The notes under the pieces: generated by a model
What the model was told of the DNA's origin: nothing
The model's database searches: none
Seen by the model: the letters and a program-made list of their open reading frames with translations, nothing else
Shown here: piece by piece, positions 8,271 through 17,057 of the stretch
Numbering within the stretch: the first letter of the stretch is position 1
Layout of the letters: each line of letters begins with the position of its first letter
Assembly (NCBI GenBank): GCA_031398915.1
Contig: JANNOG010000076.1
Location: 25,229 to 89,228, forward strand
Length of the DNA stretch: 64,000 nucleotides
DNA from: JANNOG01 sp031398915
Lineage (GTDB): Bacteria > Actinomycetota > Actinomycetes > Actinomycetales > JBBAYJ01
Direction of reading: 5' to 3'
Program-made: the position numbers and the translations under genes

Positions 8271-9820
8271 GCCCGCAGGTCGGCGCCGGGGGCCTGCCGC
8301 GTATCAGCCTGCGCCTGCGGGTGGTGCTGATCGTCATCACAGCGACGGCGCTCGCCATGCTGCTGTTCGGCACGATCGTCCTTGCCTTTCTACGCGCCGA
8401 CCGAATCGCACGGACCGATGCCCTGCTCGAGGCCAGATCGGGCGTCCTTATCGAACGCTTCGACTTCTTTCAGGAGACGCGCACCAACCCGTTCCCCAGC
8501 GATTACGTCGTCGTACTCGTCAATGCCGCGGGTGAGTTCGTTCCTCCCACTCGGGAATCCGGCACGCGTGACCGCGTGGGCACACCCAACGTGCGTCAGA
8601 TCGAGTCCCACATCGCGGACGGCGACGTCGAGGCGCCGTACACCGTCTCGGGGGCTGAGGGCGCCACTCCGTGGCGTGCCCGGACGATCTTGCTGACCGG
8701 GCGTGACGGAGGGCCCGCCGGATCGATCACTGTCGCGCTCCCCCTCGACGCCGACGAGGTCGTCCGCGAGATCGCAAGGCGAGCGGCTCTGGTGGGGCTC
8801 GTCATCGCCAGCTTCGCAGCCCTCATGGGGTTCTGGGCGGCCAACCGCTCGCTGCGCCCCTTGCGTCGCGTTGAGGAGACCGCTGCAGCCATCGCCGGCG
8901 GCGATTTCGCCCAGCGGATCCCAGGAGGCGGGCAGAACACCGAGGTCGGACGGCTGACCACGGCCCTCAACGGCATGCTCGGCCAGATCGAAGCCGCGAT
9001 CTCGAAGCGCGAGGTCTCGCGCGACCGGATGCGGCAGTTCGTCGCCGACGCCAGCCACGAGCTACGCACCCCCCTGGCCTCGATTCGCGGTTTCGCCGAG
9101 CTGTACCGCCAGGGGGCTGTCCCCGACGACGAGGTGCCTGCGACGTTCGTCCGGATCGAGGGCGAGGCGCGACGCCTCGGCCGACTGGTCGAGGACCTGC
9201 TGCTGCTGGCACGCCTCGACGAGCAGCGCCCGATGCGCCGGGATCCGGTGGACCTGCCGGTATTGGTCGCAGACGCCGCCGCCTCCACCCAGGCGCTGGA
9301 TCCCACCCGGGCGGTACGGGTCAGCGGCCCCTTCGGTGGACCCATGCCCGAGGTCACCGTGACCGGTGACGCCGACCGGCTGCGCCAGGTGCTGTCCAAC
9401 CTGGCCGGAAACGCGGTGCGCCACACCCCGATCGCGACGCCGATCGAGTTCACCCTGTCGCAATCGCCCGGCACCACTGCGGCGACCAGTGGCTGGGCTG
9501 TCGTCGACGTCGTGGATCACGGTGTGGGCGTGCCCGACGACGACAAGGCCCGGGTGTTCGAGCGGTTCACCCGCCTCGACGCCTCGCGCACCCGCGGCAG
9601 CGGTGGTGGCGCAGGGTTGGGTCTGTCGATCGTGGCAGGTGTGGTGGCGGCGCACGCCGGTCGGGTCGAGGTCCTCGACACTCCCGGGGGCGGGTCGACA
9701 TTTCGAGTGTGGCTGCCCCCTGCCACAGCGTCGATCGAATCCGGGTCGATCGAATCCGAGGTCGGCGCAACGTCGAGCCGATCAGCGGCGGACGACGTCG
9801 AACTGGACCTACGCCAGTAA
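8267..9820 (+). CDS. HAMP sensor histidine kinase
   Basis: A 517-residue membrane kinase partnered with the preceding regulator. There are two membrane spans (VVLIVITATALAMLLFGTIV and VGLVIASFAALMGFWA) flanking a sensor region of about 130 residues that would face outside. A HAMP linker follows, then the HisKA dimerisation helix with the phospho-acceptor His264 in DASHELRTPLASI. The HATPase domain shows the N box LAGNAVRHT, the G1 box DHGVGV, the F box ERFTRLD and a glycine-rich G2 box (GGGAGLGLSIV). The architecture matches the MprB/TcrY group. The last 25 residues are a polar tail. The 3' end overlaps the convergent ABC transporter gene by 12 bases. Confidence 0.95.
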   Translation: MSPQVGAGGLPRISLRLRVVLIVITATALAMLLFGTIVLAFLRADRIARTDALLEARSGVLIERFDFFQETRTNPFPSDYVVVLVNAAGEFVPPTRESGTRDRVGTPNVRQIESHIADGDVEAPYTVSGAEGATPWRARTILLTGRDGGPAGSITVALPLDADEVVREIARRAALVGLVIASFAALMGFWAANRSLRPLRRVEETAAAIAGGDFAQRIPGGGQNTEVGRLTTALNGMLGQIEAAISKREVSRDRMRQFVADASHELRTPLASIRGFAELYRQGAVPDDEVPATFVRIEGEARRLGRLVEDLLLLARLDEQRPMRRDPVDLPVLVADAAASTQALDPTRAVRVSGPFGGPMPEVTVTGDADRLRQVLSNLAGNAVRHTPIATPIEFTLSQSPGTTAATSGWAVVDVVDHGVGVPDDDKARVFERFTRLDASRTRGSGGGAGLGLSIVAGVVAAHAGRVEVLDTPGGGSTFRVWLPPATASIESGSIESEVGATSSRSAADDVELDLRQ

Positions 9821-11584
9821 CTGCCTGGTAGCGAATTCGCGGTACACCGGTGAGCTGACGACCAGATCGGCGTGCGTGCCCGAATCGACCACCCGACCAG
9901 CGTCGAGCACGACGATCTGCGCGGCGCCGACGACTGTCGAGAGTCGGTGCGCCACGACCAGGACGCTCGTGGTCGCGGCGATCGCCCCGATGGCGTCGGC
10001 CAGCGCCGCCTCGTTGGCGGCGTCGAGATTGGCCGTGGGCTCGTCCAACAACAGCAGGGCGGGGCGAGCGATGAGGGCCCGGGCGATGGCGAGTCGCTGT
10101 CGTTCGCCACCGGACAGCAGGACGCCGTCGTCGCCGACGGGCGCGTCCAGGCCCAATGGCGAACGCTGCACGATGCCCAGCAGGTTGACCGTGGCGAGGG
10201 CGTTCAGCAGGTCACCGTCAGTGGTGTCGGGAGCGGACAGCTTGAGGTTGTCGCGGATCGTCCCCGCCAGGGCGGGTGCGTCCTGCTCGACGTAGGCGAT
10301 CCGTCGGCGCAGCGCGTCGTGGGTCAGTTCGCGCACGTCGTGACCATCGACCAGGACAGCTCCGGCGTCGACGTCGTAGAACCGCTCCACCAGCGCAAGG
10401 ATCGTGGACTTGCCGGCTCCGGAGGGGCCGACCAACGCGGTCGTGACGCCCGCGGCGGCGGTCAGCGACACGCCGCGCAGGACCTGGGTCCCGTCCGCAT
10501 AGGCGAAATGGACGTCGCGGAACTCGATGGCGGGCGTCGTGACGAGCGTGGTGACAGGCGTCGACGACTCCTGCGCCGCCCTCACCCGCACCGGGACGTC
10601 GCCCTCGACCGGCAGGGCGAGGACCTCGTCGATCCGCTCGATGGCACCCAACCCGGTCTGGATAGCGGTGGCCGCCTGGATCGCCGACGCCAGCGGCTGC
10701 ACCAAGAGGAACAGCAGCACGATGAATGCGACCAGGTCGCCGATGGTGGCCGTCTCGGCGGCGACCCGAGCGCCGCCGATACCGAGGACGGCGATGAACG
10801 CCCCCTGCACGGCGATCGCCGCGACCGGGCCCAGCAGTGCCTGGACTCGCGCCACCCGGACACCGGCATCGAAGGCGGCCCGAATCGCTGCCGAGATCGC
10901 ACCGGCCTCCCGCGTCTCGGCCCGGGCTGCCCGGACGGTTCGCACAGCCGTGAGGGCCCGCTCGACGCCCGCCGTCATGTCACCGACCGCCTCCTGGGCT
11001 TGGCGCGACAGGCGCCGGATCCTGCCCAGAGCGGCCGCGGAGCCGGCCAGCACCAGACCGACGGCGATGACCGTCACCAGCAGCAGGATCGGGTCGACGA
11101 CGGCCATCAGGACGAGGGCTCCGACGGCGGTCAGGGTGCCGGACACGGCATCGACCAGGCCAGAGGTCACCACGGCCCGCAGCAGTGTGGTGTCCGCCCC
11201 CACCCGCGAGATGAGGTCGCCGGTGCGTCGGCGGTCGAACTCGGCGATCGGCAACCGCAAGAGATGGTCGACCAGCCTCGTGCGGGCCTGACGGACCACG
11301 GCCTCACCCGTGCGTTGCAGCAGGTAAGCCTGGACACCGGACAGGATGGCGGCGACGACGAGGGCCACCACCAGCACGACCGCAGGGACGATCAGGGCGC
11401 GGCTGATCCCGTCGGCGCTGATCGAATCCACCGCCGATCGGGCCAGCAGGGGCTGGGCGAGGGCGAACGCGGCGGTGACGATGGCGATCGCCGCCGCGGC
11501 AGTCAGGGCGCGCAGTTGGGGACGGAGGTATCGGGAGAGGACCTTGGCCTGGCGGGGAACCTGGACAGAGCGCGACGAGGCCAC
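9809..11584 (-). CDS. ABC exporter, fused membrane and ATPase domains
   Basis: A 591-residue half-transporter. The N-terminal 320 residues form a type I exporter membrane domain with six spans and the coupling region VRQARTRLVDHLLRLP. The ATPase domain has Walker A GPSGAGKST near residue 385, the signature LLSGGERQRLAIARALI near 488, Walker B ALLLLDEPTA near 508 and the H-loop VVAHRLSTV. It would work as a homodimer or with another half-transporter to export lipids, peptides or drugs. The cargo cannot be read from the sequence. It is monocistronic and convergent with the histidine kinase gene. Divergent from it, 83 bases away, is the HtrA-type protease. Confidence 0.92.
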   Translation of the reverse strand: MASSRSVQVPRQAKVLSRYLRPQLRALTAAAAIAIVTAAFALAQPLLARSAVDSISADGISRALIVPAVVLVVALVVAAILSGVQAYLLQRTGEAVVRQARTRLVDHLLRLPIAEFDRRRTGDLISRVGADTTLLRAVVTSGLVDAVSGTLTAVGALVLMAVVDPILLLVTVIAVGLVLAGSAAALGRIRRLSRQAQEAVGDMTAGVERALTAVRTVRAARAETREAGAISAAIRAAFDAGVRVARVQALLGPVAAIAVQGAFIAVLGIGGARVAAETATIGDLVAFIVLLFLLVQPLASAIQAATAIQTGLGAIERIDEVLALPVEGDVPVRVRAAQESSTPVTTLVTTPAIEFRDVHFAYADGTQVLRGVSLTAAAGVTTALVGPSGAGKSTILALVERFYDVDAGAVLVDGHDVRELTHDALRRRIAYVEQDAPALAGTIRDNLKLSAPDTTDGDLLNALATVNLLGIVQRSPLGLDAPVGDDGVLLSGGERQRLAIARALIARPALLLLDEPTANLDAANEAALADAIGAIAATTSVLVVAHRLSTVVGAAQIVVLDAGRVVDSGTHADLVVSSPVYREFATRQLLA

Positions 11585-11667
11585 GTCCGCTGCAACGCTG
11601 CGGGGTCCACAGCCGGTTCCCAGGGCACGCTCATCACTGGCGCAGCGGGTGCGGGCACTGTCAGTTC

Positions 11668-12885
11668 ATGACCATCGGCACGAGCACCGACGCGGCGCCC
11701 ACCCACCCGGTCGTCCCCGATTCCGGTCGACCCGGCACCCGGTCGGGCCGGGTCGTCGCGGCGGCCACGGTGGCGGCTCTCCTGGTCGCTGCCGTGTCCC
11801 TGACCTCGGGCGCGCTGGTGGGGCGCGAGGTCGTGGAGCGGACTCGGGCGAACCTCGCAGACCCCGACAGCCCACCGGCGGTGGCCGAGTCTGTCGTCGT
11901 CGCGAGCGCGACCCCCCTGACCACGCAGGCGATCGACTGGGCGGCGGTTGCCACCACGGTGCAGCCCAGCGTCGTGTCCATCCTGGTGTCCACGCCGTAC
12001 GGTCAGGGTCAGGGCAGCGGAATCCTGATCGACGACGACGGTCGCATCCTCACCAACAACCACGTCGTGTCAGGCGCCGAGCAGGGCGGCGACATCGAGG
12101 TCCGGTTGGTCGACGGCCGCGTGCTGTCGGCGACGATCGTCGGTCTCGATCCCGCCACCGACCTCGCCGTGATCCAGGTCGGCGACGCTCCGGACGATCT
12201 GGTGGCCGCCACCCTGGGTGACTCGGACGGCATCGACGTCGGTGACCCCGTGATGGCGATCGGCAACCCGTTGGGACTGGCCGGCACCGTGACCACGGGG
12301 ATCGTGTCGGCCCTCGACCGTCCGGTCACCGCGACCGACGCCAACACCGAGACCGGCGCGCAGGGGGCGAGTGTGGTGACCGCCGCCATCCAGACCGACG
12401 CCGCCGTGAACCCAGGCAATTCGGGTGGTGCACTGGTGGATTCGGCCGGTCAGGTGATCGGCGTCAACTCGGCCATCGCCAGCCTGGGCGGCGACGCGTC
12501 GACGTCCGGCTCGATCGGACTCGGTTTCGCCATCCCCAGCAACGAGGCCCGCGACGTCGCCGAACAGCTGATCGCCGACGGCTTCGCCGAGCACGCGAGG
12601 ATGGGCGTGAGCCTGGCCGACATCGTCGCGACCACCGAGGCGGGCGACCGCGCGGCAGCCGTCGTGACCGAGGTGGTGGCCGGCTCCCCCGCGGCAGATG
12701 CGGGGATTCGACAGGGCGATGCCGTGATCGCGGTGGGCGGGCGCCGGGTCACCGACGCGTTGTCGATGACGGCCGTCGTCCGCTCGTACCGGCCCGGCGA
12801 AGCCGTCGCCGTCACGCTGGTGCGCGACGGCCGGACGAGCGATCTCGACGTGACACTGGTGGCGGCCGACGAACGCAGTGCCTGA
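11668..12885 (+). CDS. membrane-anchored HtrA/DegP-type serine protease with PDZ domain
   Basis: A 405-residue protein with one N-terminal transmembrane anchor (VVAAATVAALLVAAVSLTSG) and a trypsin-like domain. The catalytic triad is His132 (TNNHVV), Asp165 (ATDLAVI) and Ser252 (NPGNSGGAL). A PDZ domain follows from about residue 310 (MGVSLADIVATTEAG, then SPAADAGIRQGDAVIAVGG). It should degrade or refold damaged envelope proteins outside the membrane, like actinobacterial PepD/HtrA proteins. The short Thr/Pro N-terminal tail before the anchor is cytoplasmic. It is monocistronic. The 97 bases after the stop contain a 14-base tandem repeat but no gene. Confidence 0.93.
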   Translation: MTIGTSTDAAPTHPVVPDSGRPGTRSGRVVAAATVAALLVAAVSLTSGALVGREVVERTRANLADPDSPPAVAESVVVASATPLTTQAIDWAAVATTVQPSVVSILVSTPYGQGQGSGILIDDDGRILTNNHVVSGAEQGGDIEVRLVDGRVLSATIVGLDPATDLAVIQVGDAPDDLVAATLGDSDGIDVGDPVMAIGNPLGLAGTVTTGIVSALDRPVTATDANTETGAQGASVVTAAIQTDAAVNPGNSGGALVDSAGQVIGVNSAIASLGGDASTSGSIGLGFAIPSNEARDVAEQLIADGFAEHARMGVSLADIVATTEAGDRAAAVVTEVVAGSPAADAGIRQGDAVIAVGGRRVTDALSMTAVVRSYRPGEAVAVTLVRDGRTSDLDVTLVAADERSA

Positions 12886-12927
12886 CCTGACGGCAGGCGC
12901 TCGGGCAGGTCCGCGTGGTCGGGCCCC

Positions 12928-12969
12928 GTGCTGTCAGATCCGTGCTACCAGATCCGCGCTGTCAGATCC
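12928..12969. repeat. 14-base tandem repeat, three copies
   Basis: The unit gtgctgtcagatcc occurs three times in a row, with two changes in copy two and one in copy three, between the convergent protease and PEP-mutase-like genes. Confidence 0.8.
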
Positions 12970-12982
12970 GCTCGTCAGGCGC

Positions 12983-13762
12983 CTAGTTGAGGGCTCGGAT
13001 GCCCTCGGGCAGGGTGCCGCCCGCCAACAGGACCGTGGCGGCGTCCTGCAACGAGGTCAGGGCGAGGCGCTGGGTGATGGGACCGAACGACAACCGGGCC
13101 ACCCCCAACGACGCGAGGGTCGCCTGGTCGGGGGTGCCGGGCAGGCCGATGACACTCAGCGTGCGCGGGCCCAAGGCGTCCACCAGCCGACCGATCGTCG
13201 GCGCGTCCAGACTGCCGGGCACGAACACACACGCCGCCCCGGCATCGAGGAACGCCCGGCCACGAGCGATGGCATCAGCGACGACGTCCTCGCGGTCGCG
13301 ATCTCCGGCCTTGAGGAACGCGTCCGTGCGAGCGTTGAGGACGAAGTCGTCGATCCCCTCGGCCTGGGCTGCCGCGACCGCCCGCTCGACCTGGGCCGCG
13401 GCCTCCGCAACCGGTCGCATCTGATCTTCGAGGTTCGCCCCCACGGCACCGGCCTGGATGGCCAGCCGGACGGTGGCGGCGACGTCGCCGTAACCACCTT
13501 CGATGTCCGCGCTGACCGGGACGTCGACGGCGGCACAGATCCGGCCGATCATGTCGACCATCGATTCGAGTGGGATCTGCTCGCCATCGGCGTAGCCGAA
13601 GCTGGCTGCGATCGAATGACTGGCCGTGGCGAGCGCCTGGCAACCGGGGGCGGCGGCGACGACGGTGGCAGACACCGCATCCCAGACATTGACCATCACC
13701 AGCAGGTCAGGATCGGTGTGCAACCGCGACAGCTCTGTCGCGCTCTCAGCCTGGGTAGTCAT
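12983..13762 (-). CDS. isocitrate lyase / PEP mutase superfamily protein
   Basis: A 259-residue TIM-barrel protein of the phosphoenolpyruvate mutase / isocitrate lyase superfamily. The signatures are the N-terminal VMVNVWDAVSA, the metal-site region VPVSADIEGGYGD, the following GAVGANLEDQ, and FVLNARTDAFL. The superfamily cleaves or forms C-C or C-P bonds in 2-oxo acids. The Cys-containing lyase loop (KRCGH-like) of isocitrate lyase is not seen, so true isocitrate or methylisocitrate lyase activity is unlikely and the substrate is open. It is a single gene. The 185 bases upstream of its start, before the WXG100 gene, hold no convincing gene. Confidence 0.85.
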   Translation of the reverse strand: MTTQAESATELSRLHTDPDLLVMVNVWDAVSATVVAAAPGCQALATASHSIAASFGYADGEQIPLESMVDMIGRICAAVDVPVSADIEGGYGDVAATVRLAIQAGAVGANLEDQMRPVAEAAAQVERAVAAAQAEGIDDFVLNARTDAFLKAGDRDREDVVADAIARGRAFLDAGAACVFVPGSLDAPTIGRLVDALGPRTLSVIGLPGTPDQATLASLGVARLSFGPITQRLALTSLQDAATVLLAGGTLPEGIRALN

Positions 13763-13947
13763 GCCAGGAACCGTATGACACCAACGGGGTCGTCACCACG
13801 TGAACGTGACCGGATGTTCGGCGCGCCGTTGCCGACCATGCCTGTGGACAACGGCAGCGGCGCAGCCACCGAACCTGGCAGCGTCTTCGTCGACGGCGCA
13901 CCGACCGTCGAACACGCCGGCAGGCGACGACACCGTGGGGATACGAC

Positions 13948-14238
13948 ATGAGCAGGTTCGAAGTCGACAGCGATGCGGTCAGTGCCGCGAGCGGCAAGGT
14001 CCAGGGATCGATCGGGACCCTCTCCAGCGAGGTGGACCTGATGATGCGCCACCTCGACGAGTTGCAGTCGACATGGCGGGGCGGGGCTGCCAACAGCTTT
14101 GCCGTAGTGGTCGCCGAGTGGCGGGCGACGCAGGAGCGGGTGAAGGAGTCCCTGCAGTCGATTCAGGGGGCGCTCGCGCTCGCCGGACGGCAGTACGCCG
14201 AGGTGGAGGACTCGACCACGCGGATGTTCGCCGGCTGA
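13948..14238 (+). CDS. WXG100-family protein (ESAT-6-like)
   Basis: A 96-residue, two-helix protein with the turn motif Trp43-x-Gly45 (TWRGGAANSF) in the middle. A C-terminal Tyr/acidic pattern (YAEVED) resembles the YxxxD/E signal used by the type VII secretion machine. WXG100 proteins are usually secreted as helical-hairpin dimers. No partner WXG gene and no ESX core components lie in the window, so it is a solitary member, probably secreted by a system encoded elsewhere. The ATG at 13948 gives the normal family length. It lies 50 bases upstream of moaA but need not be in the same transcript. Confidence 0.85.
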   Translation: MSRFEVDSDAVSAASGKVQGSIGTLSSEVDLMMRHLDELQSTWRGGAANSFAVVVAEWRATQERVKESLQSIQGALALAGRQYAEVEDSTTRMFAG

Positions 14239-14288
14239 TCCGGCATGGCCGGTCGGTCCGGGGATCCCGGGCGACGTAGTCTCAGTGG

Positions 14289-15335
14289 GTGGCGACGACG
14301 CAACTGGGGCAGCTGGCGACGGCCGGAGGCGGGCTGGTCGACACCTGGGGTCGACGGGCGGTGGACCTGAGGGTCAGCCTGACGGATCGATGCAACCTTC
14401 GCTGCACCTATTGCATGCCGCCGGAAGGTCTGCCGTGGTTGGCCAACGACGCGTTGTTGCGTCCGGAAGAGACACTGCGCCTGATCCGGATCGCGGTCGA
14501 GTCGCTGGGGGTCACCGACGTCCGATTCACCGGCGGCGAGCCGCTGTTGCGCCGCGACCTCGAAGACCTGGTGGCGGGCACTGCCGCCCTGCGCACCCCG
14601 GCGGGTAGCCCACCGGGCATCGCGCTGACGACCAACGGCATCGGGTTGGATCGCCGAGCCGCAGGGCTGGTACTGGCGGGCCTCGACCGCGCGACGGTCA
14701 GTATCGACACCCTCGATCCGCAACGATTCGCCACGATGACCGGTCGCTCCCGCCATGGCGACGCCGTAGCGGGTGCCGAGGCTGCTGTCGCCGCCGGTCT
14801 GGACCCGGTCAAGCTCAATGCGGTGTTGCTGCGGGGCGTCAATGACGACGAGGCTGTCGCCATAGTGGAGTGGACCTGCCGGATCGGTATCGAGGCCCGA
14901 TTCATCGAGCAGATGCCGCTGGAGGCCCACGGCACCTGGGACCGCTCCCAGATGGTGACGCAGGCCGAGATCCTCGACGATCTGCGGGCGGCGTTCGACC
15001 TGGTCGACGTGCCCTCGCGGGGCAGCTCGCCCGCCCAGCGCTGGTGGGTCGAGCGTGACGGCGTCCGACTGGGCAGCGTCGGGGTCATCGCGGCGGTGAC
15101 GGCCCCGTTCTGTGGCGACTGCGACCGGACCCGGCTCACCGCGGACGGTCAGATTCGCTCGTGCCTGTTCGCCACCACAGAAACCGACCTCCGGGGTCTG
15201 ATGCGTTCCGGTGCCTCGGACGACGTCGTCGCAGCCGCCTGGCGGGCGGCGATGTGGGCCAAGAAGCCCGGTCACGGGATCGACGACCCCTCGTTCCTGC
15301 GACCGCAGCGCCCGATGAGCGCTATCGGCGGGTGA
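14289..15335 (+). CDS. moaA: GTP 3',8-cyclase MoaA
   Basis: A 348-residue radical SAM enzyme for the first step of molybdenum cofactor synthesis, converting GTP to 3',8-cyclo-GTP. The SAM-binding [4Fe-4S] cluster ligands are Cys35, Cys39 and Cys42 (CNLRCTYC). The second cluster motif near the C-terminus reads CGDCDRTRL followed by IRSC. The protein ends in Gly-Gly, as MoaA proteins do, which contributes to catalysis with MoaC. It overlaps the following moaD gene by a GTGA stop-start, so the two are translationally coupled. moaE lies 1.5 kb downstream on the other strand. moaC and moaB/mog are not in the window. Confidence 0.96.
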   Translation: MATTQLGQLATAGGGLVDTWGRRAVDLRVSLTDRCNLRCTYCMPPEGLPWLANDALLRPEETLRLIRIAVESLGVTDVRFTGGEPLLRRDLEDLVAGTAALRTPAGSPPGIALTTNGIGLDRRAAGLVLAGLDRATVSIDTLDPQRFATMTGRSRHGDAVAGAEAAVAAGLDPVKLNAVLLRGVNDDEAVAIVEWTCRIGIEARFIEQMPLEAHGTWDRSQMVTQAEILDDLRAAFDLVDVPSRGSSPAQRWWVERDGVRLGSVGVIAAVTAPFCGDCDRTRLTADGQIRSCLFATTETDLRGLMRSGASDDVVAAAWRAAMWAKKPGHGIDDPSFLRPQRPMSAIGG

Positions 15336-15592
15336 TCACCGTCAGGCTGTTCGCCGGTGCCCGTGCCGCGGCGGACGGAAGCAGAGAGGTGCCCGTGTCT
15401 GTCGACGGCCCCTCGTCAGCCGGCGCCGTCGTGGTGGCCGACGTGCTGGAGCAGTTGACCCAGCGGCATCCGCGCACTGCGAGCGTCCTGCCGGCCTGCT
15501 CGTACCTGCTCGACGGGGTTCGGGCACGGCTCGACACACCCGTCGCCGCCGCGACCCACCTCGACGTGCTCCCGCCGTTCAGCGGGGGCTGA
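15332..15592 (+). CDS. moaD: MoaD/ThiS-family sulfur carrier
   Basis: An 86-residue ubiquitin-like sulfur carrier, the small subunit of molybdopterin synthase. It starts at a GTG overlapping the moaA stop. The fold shows the N-terminal strand ITVRLFAGARAAA, the central YLLDGVRAR and the C-terminal DVLPPFSGG. The terminal Gly-Gly would be adenylated and thiocarboxylated before sulfur is passed to precursor Z on MoaE, whose gene is nearby on the opposite strand. Linkage to moaA makes MoaD more likely than ThiS. Confidence 0.93.
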   Translation: MITVRLFAGARAAADGSREVPVSVDGPSSAGAVVVADVLEQLTQRHPRTASVLPACSYLLDGVRARLDTPVAAATHLDVLPPFSGG

Positions 15593-15598
15593 GGGCCG

Positions 15599-15641
15599 GT
15601 CGGCTCAGGTGCTCGGTCGGCTCAGGTGCTCGGTCGGCCCA
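15599..15641. repeat. 17-base tandem repeat over the P450 3' end
   Basis: ggtcggctcaggtgctc is repeated twice and begins a third time. The repeats span the last codons and stop of the P450 gene and the spacer to moaD. Confidence 0.8.
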
Positions 15642-17019
15642 GGCGGACCGGCAGGCTGGCGAACCCGCGCAGCGTCACGCTGGTCGTGCGCACCGGCGGT
15701 GCGGCGAATCGGACATTGGGGAACCGTTCGAACAACCGCCGCAACGCGATCTCGGCCTGCAACCGGGCCAGTACGCCACCGACACACGCATGGATCCCGC
15801 CACCCATCCCCACGTGGTCGGCCGCGTTCACGCGCTCGATGTCGAACTCGTGCGGAGCGTCGAATACCGCGGGGTCTCGATTGGCGCCGCCCACAGCCAG
15901 CACCACCTGGGCACCAGCGGGAACGACGGTCCCCGCCAGACTGGTGTCCCAGCGCGCCTCACGGGTGATGAGGGCGACCGGTGGGTTCCATCGCATCACC
16001 TCGTCGACCGCGTTACCCCACAGCTCCGGCCTGGCCAGCAGGATCTCGGCCTGTTGGGGGTGGCGACCCAGGGCGTGGATGCCGTTGCCGACCAGGGTGG
16101 CCGCAGTCTCGTAACCGGCCTGCAGGATCAGCAGGGCTGTGGCGCCCGCCTCGCGCAGGCTGAGCCCGCCGGAATCCTCCGCCGCGTCGCCGTCGGCGTC
16201 CGTCATGGCACCGAATCCCTCGCCGGGCTCCAACATCGCGTCGATCAGGGCGTCCCCCGGCAGGCGCCAACGCGACGCCAGCACGTCGTCCAGATAGCGA
16301 CGCAGCGCATGTTGCGAGGCCAGGGCGGCACGGCGCTGTGGCGCGGTGACAGCCTCACCGGCGGCGAGGAGATCGTCGGCCCACTGCCGCAGTTGCGGCC
16401 AGTCCGCCGACGGCACACCCAGCACGTCCCCGACGATCATCGCGGCAAGCGCCTGGGCGTACTCGCTCATGACATCGACCGTCGCCGCACCCTCCAGGCG
16501 GTCCAGCAGCCCGTCGGCCAGCCCCTCGACGTCGGTCCGCATCTCGTTGACGGCATCCGGGGCGAATGCCCTCGACACCAATTCGCGCAGCCGGGAGTGT
16601 TCGGGTGGGTCGGTGCCGATCAGCGCACCGGCGTAGGGGACGTCGATCCCGTTGAGCGCCTCGACGCCATGGTGGGCGAACTCGGCGGGCGCGGGGTCGG
16701 TGGTCACCGCGCGCGGGCTGACGCCACCGGTCGGCCGGTGCAGCGAACGGACGCTGGAGAACGTCCCGGGATCGGACAGCACCGAGCGGCAGACGTCGTA
16801 GTGCGCCGTCACCAGGGCGGTGCGCCCGCGGACGAGGCGACCCCGGCGGCGCAACTCGTCGTAGAACGGGTTGGGGTCCTGGCGAACCTCGTCGGACAGC
16901 AGCCGTGCCACGGGATCCGCGCGGGATTCGCCCGCGTCACCGACCACGCCCAGCATCCGCTGAGCGGGCACGTGGCCGACGGTGGGAGTGCTGGTCGAGG
17001 TGATCCGGGCGTCTAGCAC
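15622..17019 (-). CDS. cytochrome P450
   Basis: A 465-residue soluble P450. The heme-ligand Cys412 lies in the loop GMGGGIHACVGGVLARLQAE. The K-helix ExxR motif is seen in DEVMRW and the oxygen-binding I-helix in LILQAGYETAATL, where Glu replaces the more common Asp before Thr. It resembles bacterial class I P450s (CYP105/107/125-like) that need an external reductase and ferredoxin. A PDR-type flavin/[2Fe-2S] reductase is encoded about 0.5 kb upstream on the same strand, beyond moaE, and could serve it. The nearby aromatic genes suggest, but do not prove, an aromatic substrate. A palindromic site lies just upstream of the GTG start. Confidence 0.92.
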   Translation of the reverse strand: MLDARITSTSTPTVGHVPAQRMLGVVGDAGESRADPVARLLSDEVRQDPNPFYDELRRRGRLVRGRTALVTAHYDVCRSVLSDPGTFSSVRSLHRPTGGVSPRAVTTDPAPAEFAHHGVEALNGIDVPYAGALIGTDPPEHSRLRELVSRAFAPDAVNEMRTDVEGLADGLLDRLEGAATVDVMSEYAQALAAMIVGDVLGVPSADWPQLRQWADDLLAAGEAVTAPQRRAALASQHALRRYLDDVLASRWRLPGDALIDAMLEPGEGFGAMTDADGDAAEDSGGLSLREAGATALLILQAGYETAATLVGNGIHALGRHPQQAEILLARPELWGNAVDEVMRWNPPVALITREARWDTSLAGTVVPAGAQVVLAVGGANRDPAVFDAPHEFDIERVNAADHVGMGGGIHACVGGVLARLQAEIALRRLFERFPNVRFAAPPVRTTSVTLRGFASLPVRLGRPST

Positions 17020-17027
17020 GTGAGCAC

Positions 17028-17052
17028 ACTAAGTGACGGAACGGTCGCTAGT
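17028..17052. promoter_or_regulatory. imperfect palindrome upstream of the P450 gene
   Basis: The core agtgac-ggaacg-gtcgct pairs with one mismatch and is extended by acta/tagt on the outside. It ends about 9 bases before the P450 start codon, a position suited to a repressor operator. Confidence 0.4.
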
Positions 17053-17057
17053 GGTGC

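Noticed and set aside
12983..13762. Isocitrate or methylisocitrate lyase
   Set aside because: The catalytic Cys loop expected in those lyases was not found; only the superfamily can be supported.
13948..14238. Type VII secretion locus
   Set aside because: Only one WXG100 gene; no EccC, EccB, EccD, mycosin or PE/PPE genes in the window.
15790..17016. A long plus-strand open frame opposite the P450 gene
   Set aside because: No domain signatures; the minus strand carries the heme-binding Cys loop and ExxR motif of a P450.
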